Origin: Candidatus Electronema nielsenii
GTDB lineage: Bacteria; Desulfobacterota; Desulfobulbia; Desulfobulbales; Desulfobulbaceae
NCBI GenBank assembly: GCA_026122915.1
Contig: JAGIXO010000062.1
Span: 1 to 9,604 of the forward strand
Reading direction: 5' to 3'
DNA: 9,604 nucleotides
Positions 1-6,482 of the stretch are shown here, in pieces. Each line of letters starts with the position of its first letter. The stretch's first letter is position 1. Both the position numbers and the translations under genes were made by a program. Under the pieces are notes generated by a model. It worked only from the letters and a program-made list of their open reading frames with translations. It was not told where the DNA came from and did no database searches.

Positions 1-180
1 AGCATCAATAAATACACTGTGCTTAGGTCGCCTCATTGCGACAAAAAGTCTCGTGAGCAATTTGAAATGCGGACGCACCGTCGTTTACTCGATATATTAG
101 AGCCGACACAGCAGACCATTGATTCGCTCATGAAGCTACAGTTGTCGGCAGGTGTTGACGTGGAGATCAAGCTGCCGTAA
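1..180 (+). CDS. rpsJ: 30S ribosomal protein S10, 3' part (partial)
   Basis: The window opens in frame inside this gene; 59 C-terminal residues are read before the TAA at 178-180, out of roughly 100 in the family. The segment contains the S10 core pattern RTHRRLLDILEPT followed by the end SAGVDVEIKLP, which matches the usual C-terminus. S10 is a small-subunit head protein; in E. coli it also serves in transcription antitermination as NusE, binding NusB and NusG, and that second role is inferred here from the family only. It is the first gene of the S10 cluster in most bacteria, so the operon promoter and any L4-type leader would lie upstream, outside the window. The start is not visible. Identity is secure because of the residues and of rplC following. 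Confidence 0.96.
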   Translation, partial: SINKYTVLRSPHCDKKSREQFEMRTHRRLLDILEPTQQTIDSLMKLQLSAGVDVEIKLP

Positions 181-205
181 TATGCGGCGGTCTGATTGAA
201 TTAGC

Positions 206-234
206 CGGAGATCCAGCGGGCTGGTTCCGTTTTT
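206..234 (+). terminator. Terminator-like hairpin in the rpsJ-rplC spacer
   Basis: Within the 83-nt spacer, 206-210 (CGGAG) can pair with 225-229 (TTCCG, one G-T pair) and 213-216 (CCAG) with 221-224 (CTGG). This leaves a two-base bulge and a four-base loop, and five T follow at 230-234. This is the shape of a weak intrinsic terminator or attenuator. All genes downstream are essential, so full termination is not expected; partial attenuation, an RNA-processing site or chance are the alternatives. The structure was read by eye and no folding energy was computed. Confidence 0.35.
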
Positions 235-263
235 GAACAGAGTTTAGCATTACAGGTAAGCAA

Positions 264-899
264 ATGCCGAATACAAATGGAATACTGGGACGGAAACTGG
301 GCATGACCAGGGTGTATAACGAGTTTGGTCAAGCCAGCCCCGTCACCGTCATAGAAGCTGGTCCCTGTGTTGTATTACAGAAGAAGACTGTCGGTAAAGA
401 AGGATACAACGCCGTTCAAGTCGGATTCCGGGAGAAAAAACAGTCCAGATTAAATAAGCCTGAAGTAGGTCATTTTAAAAAATCAGGCGGGACTGGATAT
501 TATCATGTCCGCGAATTCAGAGTGGAAGATCCGAAAATCTATGAATTGGGTCAGCAGGTCAACGTCACAGAGGTCATCAAGATCGGTGACAAGGTTGACG
601 TTACTGGACGTGCCAAGGGTCGGGGTTTTCAAGGCGTAATTAAACGCCACGGATTCAGCGGCGGCAGAGCGACACATGGTTCAGATTTCCAACGTCAGCC
701 CGGCTCTATTGGCAGCAGTGCCTATCCCAGCCGCGTCATTAAAGGTAAAAAAATGCCGGGACACATGGGAACAGACAAGCAGACTGTCAAAAATCTTACT
801 GTGATTGATATTCGGGTAGAGGAAAATATTCTGCTGGTGAAGGGTGCGGTTCCCGGCGCAAAGAACGGCTTGGTCAGTATTTATATCAAGAAGGCATAG
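264..899 (+). CDS. rplC: 50S ribosomal protein L3
   Basis: Encodes 211 residues, close to the 209 of E. coli L3. L3 is an early-assembly protein that binds near the 3' end of 23S rRNA and sends a long loop toward the peptidyl-transferase centre. The N-terminus GILGRKLGMTRVY is typical. The extended loop shows AKGRGFQGVIKRHGFSGG at about 117-134 and the conserved stretch from SIG to GHMG at about 148-168. The glutamine methylated by PrmB in E. coli (within GSIGQNQ) is not present; SSAY stands there, as in many bacteria outside the gamma group. The ATG has a modest ribosome site, AGGT at 254-257. The gene is preceded by a relatively long spacer with a hairpin and followed 24 nt later by rplD. 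Confidence 0.98.
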   Translation: MPNTNGILGRKLGMTRVYNEFGQASPVTVIEAGPCVVLQKKTVGKEGYNAVQVGFREKKQSRLNKPEVGHFKKSGGTGYYHVREFRVEDPKIYELGQQVNVTEVIKIGDKVDVTGRAKGRGFQGVIKRHGFSGGRATHGSDFQRQPGSIGSSAYPSRVIKGKKMPGHMGTDKQTVKNLTVIDIRVEENILLVKGAVPGAKNGLVSIYIKKA

Positions 900-910
900 G
901 CTGCCTTGCA

Positions 911-919
911 AGGGAGAGG
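911..919 (+). promoter_or_regulatory. Ribosome binding site deciding the rplD start
   Basis: The purine run AGGGAGAGG lies 4 bases before the ATG at 924. It argues against the in-frame TTG at 906, which would place this site inside the coding region and has no purine-rich sequence at the right distance upstream. Confidence 0.8.
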
Positions 920-923
920 ACTC

Positions 924-1547
924 ATGTCAGTTTGTGATGTAATGAACACCTCAGCGGAAAAAATCGCAGAGATAGAGGTTAGCGATAGCCTGTTTGGTGT
1001 TTCGGTAAACACTGGAATTCTTCATGAAGTAGTTTGTATGCAGCGCGCCTGCCGTCGCAGAGGGACAGCAGCAACTAAGACCAGAGGCATGGTAAGCGGC
1101 GGCGGCATCAAACCGTGGAAACAAAAAGGAACTGGCCGGGCTAGAGCGGGCAGCAGTAGATCACCTGTGTGGTGTGGTGGTGGTACTGCCTTTGGACCGC
1201 AGCCGAGAGATTATAGCTATAGTATGCCAAAAAAAGTGCGGCGATTGGCACTGCGTATGGCTATGTCGGCCCGGATGTCGGAAGGCAATTTGGTCATTCT
1301 TGATCAGTTTGAAATGGCCTCTCCGAAAACTAAAGAATTTGTTGGTGTAATGAAGAATTTTTCCTTTGATAACTGCTTATTAGTGGTGGAAAAGGAGAAT
1401 GAAAATGTGCAGCTTTCAGCCCGTAATGTAGTCGGTTACAAAATTTTACCGGTGGCTGGGCTGAATGTTTACGACATTCTGAAGCATGACAAGCTGATGA
1501 TTGTCAAGTCAACTCTGGAGCAGCTAGAAGCGAGGCTGATGGTATGA
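924..1547 (+). CDS. rplD: 50S ribosomal protein L4
   Basis: From the ATG at 924 the product is 207 residues (E. coli 201); a TTG at 906 would add six residues but lacks a ribosome site. L4 is a globular large-subunit protein with a long loop that lines the peptide exit tunnel. Visible family marks are the helix ending RRRGTAATKTRG at about 44-55 and the basic loop with KPWKQKGTGRARAGS at about 63-77, followed by GGGTAFGP at 85-92. The loop carries a cysteine in VWCGGG. In E. coli L4 represses its own operon by acting on the S10 leader. The matching leader would be upstream of this window, so autogenous control cannot be judged. The stop overlaps the rplW start as ATGA (1544-1547), which suggests translational coupling. 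Confidence 0.97.
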   Translation: MSVCDVMNTSAEKIAEIEVSDSLFGVSVNTGILHEVVCMQRACRRRGTAATKTRGMVSGGGIKPWKQKGTGRARAGSSRSPVWCGGGTAFGPQPRDYSYSMPKKVRRLALRMAMSARMSEGNLVILDQFEMASPKTKEFVGVMKNFSFDNCLLVVEKENENVQLSARNVVGYKILPVAGLNVYDILKHDKLMIVKSTLEQLEARLMV

Positions 1548-1834
1548 AAAGCATTTACGATATAGTCAAAGAACCGTGCCTGACCGAGAAGTCCAATCAA
1601 CTTCAGGAGACGCAGGGTACACTGACCTTTAAAGTTGCTCCAGAAGCCAACAAGATAGAGATCAGGAAGGCGGTTGAGCAGTTGTTTGATGTCAAAGTGT
1701 CTTCTGTGCGAACCGTCGCAATGCGCGGCAAGAAAAAACGGGTCGGCGCAAAATCAGTCGGGCGTACCAGCGATTGGAAAAAGGCCTACATCACGTTGTC
1801 CGAAGGGAAAATAAATTATCTCGACGAGCTGTAA
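1544..1834 (+). CDS. rplW: 50S ribosomal protein L23
   Basis: Encodes 96 residues, within the normal range (E. coli 100). L23 sits at the tunnel exit and is the docking site for trigger factor and the signal recognition particle. The N-terminus IVKEPCLTEKS is the standard L23 opening, and VEQLFDVKVSSVRT at about 44-57 is the conserved core helix and strand. The basic loop (RGKKKRVG, 61-68) and SDWKKAYITL at about 76-85 complete the fold. The start overlaps the rplD stop by 4 nt, so translation probably restarts from rplD. Next comes a 76-nt spacer before rplB that holds no gene. Confidence 0.97.
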   Translation: MKSIYDIVKEPCLTEKSNQLQETQGTLTFKVAPEANKIEIRKAVEQLFDVKVSSVRTVAMRGKKKRVGAKSVGRTSDWKKAYITLSEGKINYLDEL

Positions 1835-1910
1835 GTTGCAGGAGCAGCATTTCTCTTGGGACTGCGGACGAACAACAGTGTAACGCTTTTACAGATAAAC
1901 GGAAAGGAAA

Positions 1911-2735
1911 ATGGCAATCAGGACCCATAAACCGACATCACCGGGCAAAAGGCATCAGGTATCAGTTGTGTTGCCTGATCTTTCTGACAAGGCACCTGAA
2001 AAGAGCCTGCTCAGGCCTTTGAAGAAAACCGGCGGACGCAATGCTTACGGACGGATCACAGCCCGGCATATAGGCGGCGGTCACAAGCGTCAATATCGTA
2101 TAATCGATTGGAAAAGAAACAAAACCGGTGTGCCGGCAAAGGTCACTGCCCTTGAGTATGATCCTAACCGATCTGCCCATCTGGCTCTGTTAACCTATTT
2201 GGACGGTGAAAAAACCTACATTATCGCTCCAGCGGGGATCAGCGTAGGCGACATGCTGACTGCGGGAGCAGATGCGGATATCAAGCCGGGTAACTGTCTG
2301 CCGATGAGCAATATCCCTCTTGGTACGATTATCCACAATGTGGAGATGAAGATCGGCAAAGGGGCACAGATTGTCCGTTCGGCTGGTACGGCGGCGCAGC
2401 TGATGGCCAAAGAAGGCGAACATGTTCTGGTTAAGTTGCCTTCCGGCGAAGTACGCAAGTTCAATAGCCAGTGCCGGGCCTGTATTGGCGCAGTGGGCAA
2501 TTCCGAATACAGTAGCAGGAAGTTGGGCAAGGCAGGACGGGCGCGCTGGGAAGGCACAAGACCTTCTGTTCGCGGCGTGGCCATGAACCCAGTGGATCAT
2601 CCTATGGGCGGCGGTGAGGGTAAAAGCTCTGGCGGACGGCACCCATGCACTCCTTGGGGTATGCCGACCAAGGGCTACAAGACCCGCAGGAGAAAGAAAA
2701 CCTCCAGCCGGGACATTGTCACCAAGCGCAAGTAA
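1911..2735 (+). CDS. rplB: 50S ribosomal protein L2
   Basis: Encodes 274 residues (E. coli 273). L2 is one of the most conserved large-subunit proteins, needed for subunit joining and located near the peptidyl-transferase centre. The N-terminus GRITARHIGGGHKRQYR (47-63) is the RNA-binding opening. An OB-fold and an SH3-like domain follow, then MNPVDHPMGGGEG at 225-237. The histidine of VDH (230) corresponds to the E. coli histidine 229 reported as important for peptidyl transfer, and it is kept. The next histidine of E. coli (HPHGGG) is methionine here, a substitution I recognise as common in other bacteria. The tail is very basic, as usual. The ribosome site AAGGA at 1904-1908 precedes the ATG. 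Confidence 0.99.
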   Translation: MAIRTHKPTSPGKRHQVSVVLPDLSDKAPEKSLLRPLKKTGGRNAYGRITARHIGGGHKRQYRIIDWKRNKTGVPAKVTALEYDPNRSAHLALLTYLDGEKTYIIAPAGISVGDMLTAGADADIKPGNCLPMSNIPLGTIIHNVEMKIGKGAQIVRSAGTAAQLMAKEGEHVLVKLPSGEVRKFNSQCRACIGAVGNSEYSSRKLGKAGRARWEGTRPSVRGVAMNPVDHPMGGGEGKSSGGRHPCTPWGMPTKGYKTRRRKKTSSRDIVTKRK

Positions 2736-2753
2736 CTCGAGGAGAATACTAAC

Positions 2754-3032
2754 ATGGCGCGTTCAGTCAAAAAAGGACCTTTTGTGGATGGCCACCTGAT
2801 GAAGAAGGTGGAAACTGCACAGGGTTCAGGAGCAGGGAAAGTTATAAAAACATGGTCCAGACGTTCTGACGTTGTTCCCGATATGGTGGGACTGACCTTT
2901 GCTGTGCATAACGGCAAAAAGTTCATTCCGGTATATATTTCGGAGAATATGGTTGGACATAAACTGGGAGAGTTTTCTCCGACCAGAACCTATCACGGAC
3001 ATGCGGCTGACAAAAAAGCCAAACGCAAGTAG
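2754..3032 (+). CDS. rpsS: 30S ribosomal protein S19
   Basis: Encodes 92 residues, the same length as E. coli S19. S19 forms a heterodimer with S13 in the head of the small subunit and contributes to subunit bridges and to the region of the A-site tRNA. The opening MARSVKKGPFVDGHL and the late motif HKLGEFSPTRTYHGH (69-83) are diagnostic, and the C-terminus is a lysine-rich tail. The ribosome site AGGAG at 2740-2744 lies in the 18-nt gap after rplB. A 49-nt gap follows before rplV. Confidence 0.98.
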   Translation: MARSVKKGPFVDGHLMKKVETAQGSGAGKVIKTWSRRSDVVPDMVGLTFAVHNGKKFIPVYISENMVGHKLGEFSPTRTYHGHAADKKAKRK

Positions 3033-3081
3033 TCAATAGCACTAACCGGCCTGGAAACAGAGCGAGATCAGGAGTCATACG

Positions 3082-3414
3082 ATGGAAGCAAGAGCCGTCG
3101 CTAAATACATTCGAATATCCCCGCAGAAGGCGAGGCTTGTAGCTGATGTTGTCCGGGGAAAAGACGTAGAGACAGCCATCACCACCCTCAGGTTCATGCC
3201 CAAAAAAGCAGCACGTATTCTGCATAAGGTGTTGGAGTCTGCTGTCGCTAATGCCGAGCAGACCGAGACTATTGATGTGGATACGCTGTATATAAAGGAA
3301 ATCCAAATCAACGGCGGGCCGATGCTGAAGCGATTCCGGCCTCGTGCTATGGGCAGAGCTGCTAGGATATTGAAACGGACCAGCCATATCACAGTGGTTG
3401 TTGACGAAGCCTGA
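3082..3414 (+). CDS. rplV: 50S ribosomal protein L22
   Basis: Encodes 110 residues, the E. coli length. L22 has a small globular domain and a long beta hairpin that lines the narrow part of the exit tunnel. The first helix region RISPQKARLVADVVRGK (11-27) is typical. The hairpin is seen from NGGP (77-80) through RFRPRAMGRA (84-93) to the strand ending SHITVVV (101-107). Changes in this hairpin give macrolide resistance in other species; nothing here looks unusual. The ribosome site AGGAG lies at 3070-3074. The TGA stop falls inside a short hairpin with T-rich sequence after it (see the separate entry). Confidence 0.98.
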   Translation: MEARAVAKYIRISPQKARLVADVVRGKDVETAITTLRFMPKKAARILHKVLESAVANAEQTETIDVDTLYIKEIQINGGPMLKRFRPRAMGRAARILKRTSHITVVVDEA

Positions 3415-3436
3415 ATAGGCTAGTTTTTATAGTTTT
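3408..3436 (+). terminator. Short hairpin plus T-rich tract at the rplV-rpsC junction
   Basis: AGCCT at 3408-3412 pairs perfectly with AGGCT at 3417-3421 across a four-base loop, and the stem overlaps the rplV stop codon. It is followed by two T5 runs (3424-3428 and 3433-3437) that belong to a tandem nine-base near-repeat. The stem is only 5 bp, so as a terminator it would be weak, and a ribosome finishing rplV would cover it. A pause or attenuation site is possible; chance is also possible. Confidence 0.28.
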
Positions 3437-3459
3437 TGAGATCAACGCACAGGGAACAC

Positions 3460-3465
3460 GGAGGA
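3460..3465 (+). promoter_or_regulatory. Ribosome binding site for the TTG start of rpsC
   Basis: GGAGGA is followed after 4 bases by TTG at 3470, where the conserved S3 opening (M)GQKVNPIGLRL begins. No ATG or GTG stands at that position, so the site settles the non-ATG start. Confidence 0.85.
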
Positions 3466-3469
3466 CACG

Positions 3470-4120
3470 TTGGGACAAAAAGTCAATCCCATAGGGCTGC
3501 GGCTCAACATCACCAGAACCTGGGATTCGATCTGGTATGCTGACAAAGATTATGCTGCCAATTTATATCAGGATCAGCAGATACGCAAATACCTGAAAAA
3601 GAAGCTATACCATGCTGGCATATCTCGCATCGTCATTGAGCGGACTGGAGAAAAAGTTCGGGTCAAATTATTCACGGCGCGGCCTGGTATAGTTATTGGC
3701 AAAAAAGGTTCTGAAATTGAGAATCTGAAGCGAGACATTGAGCAAAAGTTTGGCTGTGAATGTATGCTTGACATTCAGGAAGTCAGGCGGCCTGAAGCTG
3801 ATGCACAGCTTGTCGCGGAAAATATTGCCACTCAGCTAGAAAAACGTATTGCCTTTCGCAGAGCAATGAAAAAGGCTATCAGCACTGCACTTCGATTTGG
3901 GGTCAAGGGAATCAAAATTTCCTGCTCCGGTCGTCTTGGCGGTGCGGAGATGTCCAGAACCGAATGGTTCAAGGAAGGCCGGGTGCCGTTGCACACACTG
4001 CGGGCGGATATCGACTACGGCACCGCAGAAGCCAGTACCACCTACGGCAAGATCGGAGTGAAGGTCTGGATATTCAAAGGCGAAATATTAACAGACAGTG
4101 ACATGTCTAACGACCAGTGA
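3470..4120 (+). CDS. rpsC: 30S ribosomal protein S3
   Basis: Encodes 216 residues, somewhat shorter than the 233 of E. coli because of a shorter C-terminal tail. S3 lies at the mRNA entry channel and, with S4 and S5, helps unwind structured mRNA. The start is TTG with a strong GGAGGA site, and the conserved MGQKVNPIGLRL begins there. The type II KH domain shows the GKKG loop at 77-80 within RPGIVIGKKGSEI. The basic patch FRRAMKK (129-135) corresponds to the residues linked to helicase activity in E. coli. The second domain has GVKGIKISCSGRLGGAEMSR (144-163) and then TEW and GKIGVKVWIFKGE. The gene follows rplV by 55 nt and precedes rplP by 29 nt. Confidence 0.98.
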   Translation: MGQKVNPIGLRLNITRTWDSIWYADKDYAANLYQDQQIRKYLKKKLYHAGISRIVIERTGEKVRVKLFTARPGIVIGKKGSEIENLKRDIEQKFGCECMLDIQEVRRPEADAQLVAENIATQLEKRIAFRRAMKKAISTALRFGVKGIKISCSGRLGGAEMSRTEWFKEGRVPLHTLRADIDYGTAEASTTYGKIGVKVWIFKGEILTDSDMSNDQ

Positions 4121-4149
4121 TTGCACGGAATGCTGGCAGGTGTTGAAAA

Positions 4150-4566
4150 ATGTTAAGTCCACGCAAGGTAAAGCACAGAAAGCAGCATAAAGGCAGAATG
4201 CGGGGCGATGCCCAGCGCGGCTCCCAGCTTGCATTCGGCGATTATGCACTGAAGGCGGAAGGATGCGGGCGTATGACTGCACAGCAGATTGAGGCCGCAC
4301 GTATCGCCATCAACAGACAGGTGAAACGTGGTGGCCAGCTGTGGATTAGGGTCTTCCCGGACAAATCCATCACCAAAAAGCCAGCTGAAACCCGCATGGG
4401 CGGAGGCAAAGGTGCGCCGGATCATTGGGCTGCGGTTATTCATCCGGGCAGGATACTGTACGAGCTGAAAGGTGTGCCTGATGATGTGGCGAGGGAAGCA
4501 CTTCGACTTGCTTCTTACAAGTTGCCTTTTCCGACCAAGATCATCGCAAGGAGCAGTACGATATGA
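4150..4566 (+). CDS. rplP: 50S ribosomal protein L16
   Basis: Encodes 138 residues (E. coli 136). L16 binds near helices of 23S rRNA that hold the A-site tRNA and is needed for late subunit assembly. The opening MLSPRKVKHRKQHKGRM is typical, as is RVFPDKSITKKPAETRMGGG (67-86). The arginine of TRMG (82) corresponds to the one hydroxylated in E. coli L16; whether that occurs here is unknown. The reading GGGKGAPDHW is a mild variant of the usual GxGKGxPEYW. The ribosome site is modest (AGGTG at 4138-4142). The stop overlaps the rpmC start as ATGA at 4563-4566. Confidence 0.98.
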   Translation: MLSPRKVKHRKQHKGRMRGDAQRGSQLAFGDYALKAEGCGRMTAQQIEAARIAINRQVKRGGQLWIRVFPDKSITKKPAETRMGGGKGAPDHWAAVIHPGRILYELKGVPDDVAREALRLASYKLPFPTKIIARSSTI

Positions 4567-4754
4567 AGACGAAAACCAGCGAACTGCGGCAGATGAACGG
4601 TGAGGAGCTGCGGAAGCAAGAGACGGAGCTGCGCGAGGAGCTGTTCAAATTGAAATTTCAGCACGGGATACGGAAGCTGGAAAATCCTTCTCGTCTGCGA
4701 CAGCTGCGGAAGAATATCGCCAGAGTCCAGACCGTTCTGACCGAACAGGCGTAA
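4563..4754 (+). CDS. rpmC: 50S ribosomal protein L29
   Basis: Encodes 63 residues, the E. coli length. L29 is a small two-helix protein next to L23 at the tunnel exit. The first helix contains the conserved pattern ELREELFKLKFQ (22-33), followed by the turn with ENPSRLRQLRKNIARV (40-55), the L29 signature. It starts inside the end of rplP with a 4-nt overlap, so it is probably translated by re-initiation, although purines (AAGGAGCAG, 4547-4555) in the rplP end could serve as a ribosome site. Confidence 0.97.
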   Translation: MKTKTSELRQMNGEELRKQETELREELFKLKFQHGIRKLENPSRLRQLRKNIARVQTVLTEQA

Positions 4755-4789
4755 CCTTGGTTTAATTACAGCACCGGACCATAAAAAGA

Positions 4790-5050
4790 ATGAGCGAGAA
4801 TTCAAGCACGAGAAAAACCCAGCTGGGCTGCGTGAAGAGCAGCAGCATGGATAAGACGGTGGTCGTCACGGTCGAACGGAAAGTCAAGCACAAGTTGTAC
4901 GGCAAGTACATTCGCCGTCGAGTCAACTACATGGCCCACGACGCAGCCAACCAATGCAAGATTGGGGACACCGTGCTGATTGAGGAATGTCGGCCGCTTT
5001 CAAAGAACAAACGTTGGCTTGTCAGGACAATTGTCCAGCAGGCCGTCTGA
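4790..5050 (+). CDS. rpsQ: 30S ribosomal protein S17
   Basis: Encodes 86 residues (E. coli 84). S17 is an OB-fold protein that binds 16S rRNA early in assembly. The core SSSMDKTVVVTVERKVKH (17-34) and the signature GDTVLIEECRPLSKNKRW (59-76) are clear. The start at 4790 is supported by the fit to family length and by the absence of any other ATG, GTG or TTG in frame back to the upstream stop at 4763-4765. The 35-nt gap before it has no recognisable Shine-Dalgarno sequence; only an A-rich run with GA lies next to the start. This is the one full gene here without a clear site or an overlap. Confidence 0.97.
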   Translation: MSENSSTRKTQLGCVKSSSMDKTVVVTVERKVKHKLYGKYIRRRVNYMAHDAANQCKIGDTVLIEECRPLSKNKRWLVRTIVQQAV

Positions 5051-5090
5051 TTGATATTGACAACGGCTTTTGAGTGCAAGGTGATATACT

Positions 5091-5459
5091 ATGATTCAAA
5101 CAGAATCCAGACTGAATGTCGCTGACAATTCAGGTGCCAAAGAAGTGCTCTGCATACGCGTGTTAGGCGGCAGCCGCCGTCGCTACGCCAGCATTGGAGA
5201 CGTAATTGTCGTCACCGTGAAAGAGGCACTGCCTCATGCGAAGGTCAAAAAAGGCGATGTCCTTAATGCCGTCGTCGTTCGGACGACCAAAGAGATCAGT
5301 CGTCCTGAAAACACGACCGTTCGTTTTGACGACAATGCGGCCGTGCTGCTTGCAGGAAGCGGCGAGCCGGTAGGAACACGAATTTTCGGGCCAGTGGCCC
5401 GTGAACTGCGGTCTCTCGGTTTTATGAAGATTATATCTCTTGCGCCGGAAGTACTGTAA
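5091..5459 (+). CDS. rplN: 50S ribosomal protein L14
   Basis: Encodes 122 residues (E. coli 123). L14 is a beta-barrel protein at the subunit interface that takes part in an intersubunit bridge and, in many bacteria, binds the silencing factor RsfS. The opening MIQTESRLNVADNSGAK is the classic L14 start, and GEPVGTRIFGPVARELR (91-107) followed by FMKIISLAPEVL is the classic end. It has an excellent ribosome site, AAGGTGAT at 5078-5085, fully complementary to the usual 16S tail. It would open the spc operon in E. coli; here only 40 nt separate it from rpsQ and I see no clear promoter, so the two clusters are probably co-transcribed. Confidence 0.99.
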   Translation: MIQTESRLNVADNSGAKEVLCIRVLGGSRRRYASIGDVIVVTVKEALPHAKVKKGDVLNAVVVRTTKEISRPENTTVRFDDNAAVLLAGSGEPVGTRIFGPVARELRSLGFMKIISLAPEVL

Positions 5460-5495
5460 AAACAGAAATGCGGATCAGGAAACGAGGATAAGAAG

Positions 5496-5843
5496 ATGCG
5501 GCAGGGACAGACAAGTTTGCAGAAAAACGATCAGGTTGAAGTAATTGCCGGCAAGGACAAAGGACGGGTCGGCAAAATTCTCAAGATTGACCGGGTGGGC
5601 AGCAGGGCAGTGGTCGAGCGCATAAACATCATGACGAAGCATCAGAAAGCCGTCAATGCTCAACAGCCCGGCGAGATCGTCAAAAAGGAAGCTCCCATTC
5701 ATATCTCGAATCTTATGCTTGTTTGCCCTGAGTGCGCGAAGACAGTCCGCACAGGGAAAAAGTTCCTTGAGGACGGCACGAAAGTTCGGATCTGCAAGAA
5801 ATGTGGTGCTACTCTGACAGGATCCGGAAATTCCGGGAAGTAA
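5496..5843 (+). CDS. rplX: 50S ribosomal protein L24 with C-terminal cysteine pairs
   Basis: Encodes 115 residues (E. coli 104). L24 is an assembly initiator that binds the 5' domain of 23S rRNA and sits near the tunnel exit. The KOW motif is visible at about 10-37 (KNDQVEVIAGKDKGRVGKIL), then GEIVKKEAPIHISNLML at 59-75. The C-terminal part carries CPEC (77-80) and CKKC (100-103), which could hold one zinc ion as a small ribbon; E. coli L24 lacks such pairs. I recognise this form from deltaproteobacterial and other phyla, so it is a variant rather than an oddity. The ribosome site GAGG at 5484-5487 precedes the ATG. Confidence 0.98.
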   Translation: MRQGQTSLQKNDQVEVIAGKDKGRVGKILKIDRVGSRAVVERINIMTKHQKAVNAQQPGEIVKKEAPIHISNLMLVCPECAKTVRTGKKFLEDGTKVRICKKCGATLTGSGNSGK

Positions 5844-5876
5844 GCAATCTGCCGGTTACAGGACGGAGCAAATAGA

Positions 5877-6452
5877 ATGGCTACAATGAAAGAACTGTAC
5901 GAAAATGAGTGCAGACCGCAACTCCAGAAGGAGTTCGGATATAAAAACAAGCTTGAAATCCCAAAGATTGAAAAGATCGTTATCAATATGGGATTGGGCG
6001 AAGCAGTGCAAAATCCGAAGATTGTGGAAAAAGCAGCTGGTGAGCTGACCATGATCGCAGGCCAGAAGGCGGTGGTCACTCGTGCGAGAAAGTCCATTGC
6101 TACTTTTAAGCTGCGGGAAGGAATGCCTATTGGTACCTGTGTGACTTTGCGCAAGGACAGAATGTATGATTTCCTGTCCAAATTGATTAACATTGCTCTG
6201 CCGCGTGTACGCGACTTTCGGGGTATTTCTGCCAAAGGTTTTGACGGTAGCGGAAATTTTTCGATGGGTGTTAAAGAACATATCATTTTTCCTGAGATCG
6301 ATTATGATAAGATCGATAAAATCAGAGGAATGAATATCACCATCGTCACCAGTGCTAAAACAGATGACGAAAGTCGTGCCTTGCTGGCCATGTTAGGTAT
6401 GCCATTTAGGCAGCAGAAAACGGAAGAAAGCAAGAGTGGCATCAGCCAGTAA
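5877..6452 (+). CDS. rplE: 50S ribosomal protein L5
   Basis: Encodes 191 residues against 179 in E. coli. L5 binds 5S rRNA together with L18 and contacts the small-subunit head in an intersubunit bridge. The segment IEKIVINMGLGEA (31-43) and the region RKSIATFKLREGMPIG (71-86) are characteristic, as are RVRDFRGI (110-117) and the NITIVTSAKTDDE stretch (153-165). The body ends as normal near GMPFR (174-178), and the extra length is a polar tail of about 13 residues (QQKTEESKSGISQ). The site GGAG at 5865-5868 lies in the 33-nt gap after rplX. Confidence 0.98.
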   Translation: MATMKELYENECRPQLQKEFGYKNKLEIPKIEKIVINMGLGEAVQNPKIVEKAAGELTMIAGQKAVVTRARKSIATFKLREGMPIGTCVTLRKDRMYDFLSKLINIALPRVRDFRGISAKGFDGSGNFSMGVKEHIIFPEIDYDKIDKIRGMNITIVTSAKTDDESRALLAMLGMPFRQQKTEESKSGISQ

Positions 6453-6482
6453 CGGTGTGAAAACTACAGCAGGAGATTTTCA

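Noticed and set aside
904..913. Perfect ten-base palindrome CCTTGCAAGG between rplC and rplD
   Set aside because: No loop is possible without losing the centre, it overlaps the start of the ribosome site region, and one ten-base palindrome in 9.6 kb is not surprising.
906..923. Longer L4 with a TTG start at 906
   Set aside because: The ATG at 924 has a strong ribosome site at the right distance and gives an L4 opening of normal length; the TTG has none.
1879..1893. Possible TGTAA/TTACA hairpin upstream of rplB
   Set aside because: Only five mostly A-T pairs; too weak to support, and the rplB ribosome site lies outside it.
2592..2616. L2 with methionine in place of the second histidine of the HPH motif, as a possible active-site loss
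   Set aside because: The histidine equivalent to E. coli 229 is the first one (VDH) and is present; methionine at the next site is common in other bacterial L2.
2190..2642. Long minus-strand open frames inside rplB (also inside other genes, such as 5699-6286 and 9180-9569)
   Set aside because: They lie opposite highly conserved ribosomal or secY coding sequence, lack ribosome sites and family features, and are explained by codon structure of the plus strand.
5051..5090. Separate promoter for the spc half upstream of rplN
   Set aside because: The 40-nt gap is mostly taken by the ribosome site and shows no convincing -35/-10 pair; co-transcription from rpsQ is simpler.
5824..5836. Inverted repeat CCGGAA/TTCCGG near the end of rplX
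   Set aside because: It lies in coding sequence for the Gly/Ser tail, has a one-base centre, and no T-run follows; likely chance.
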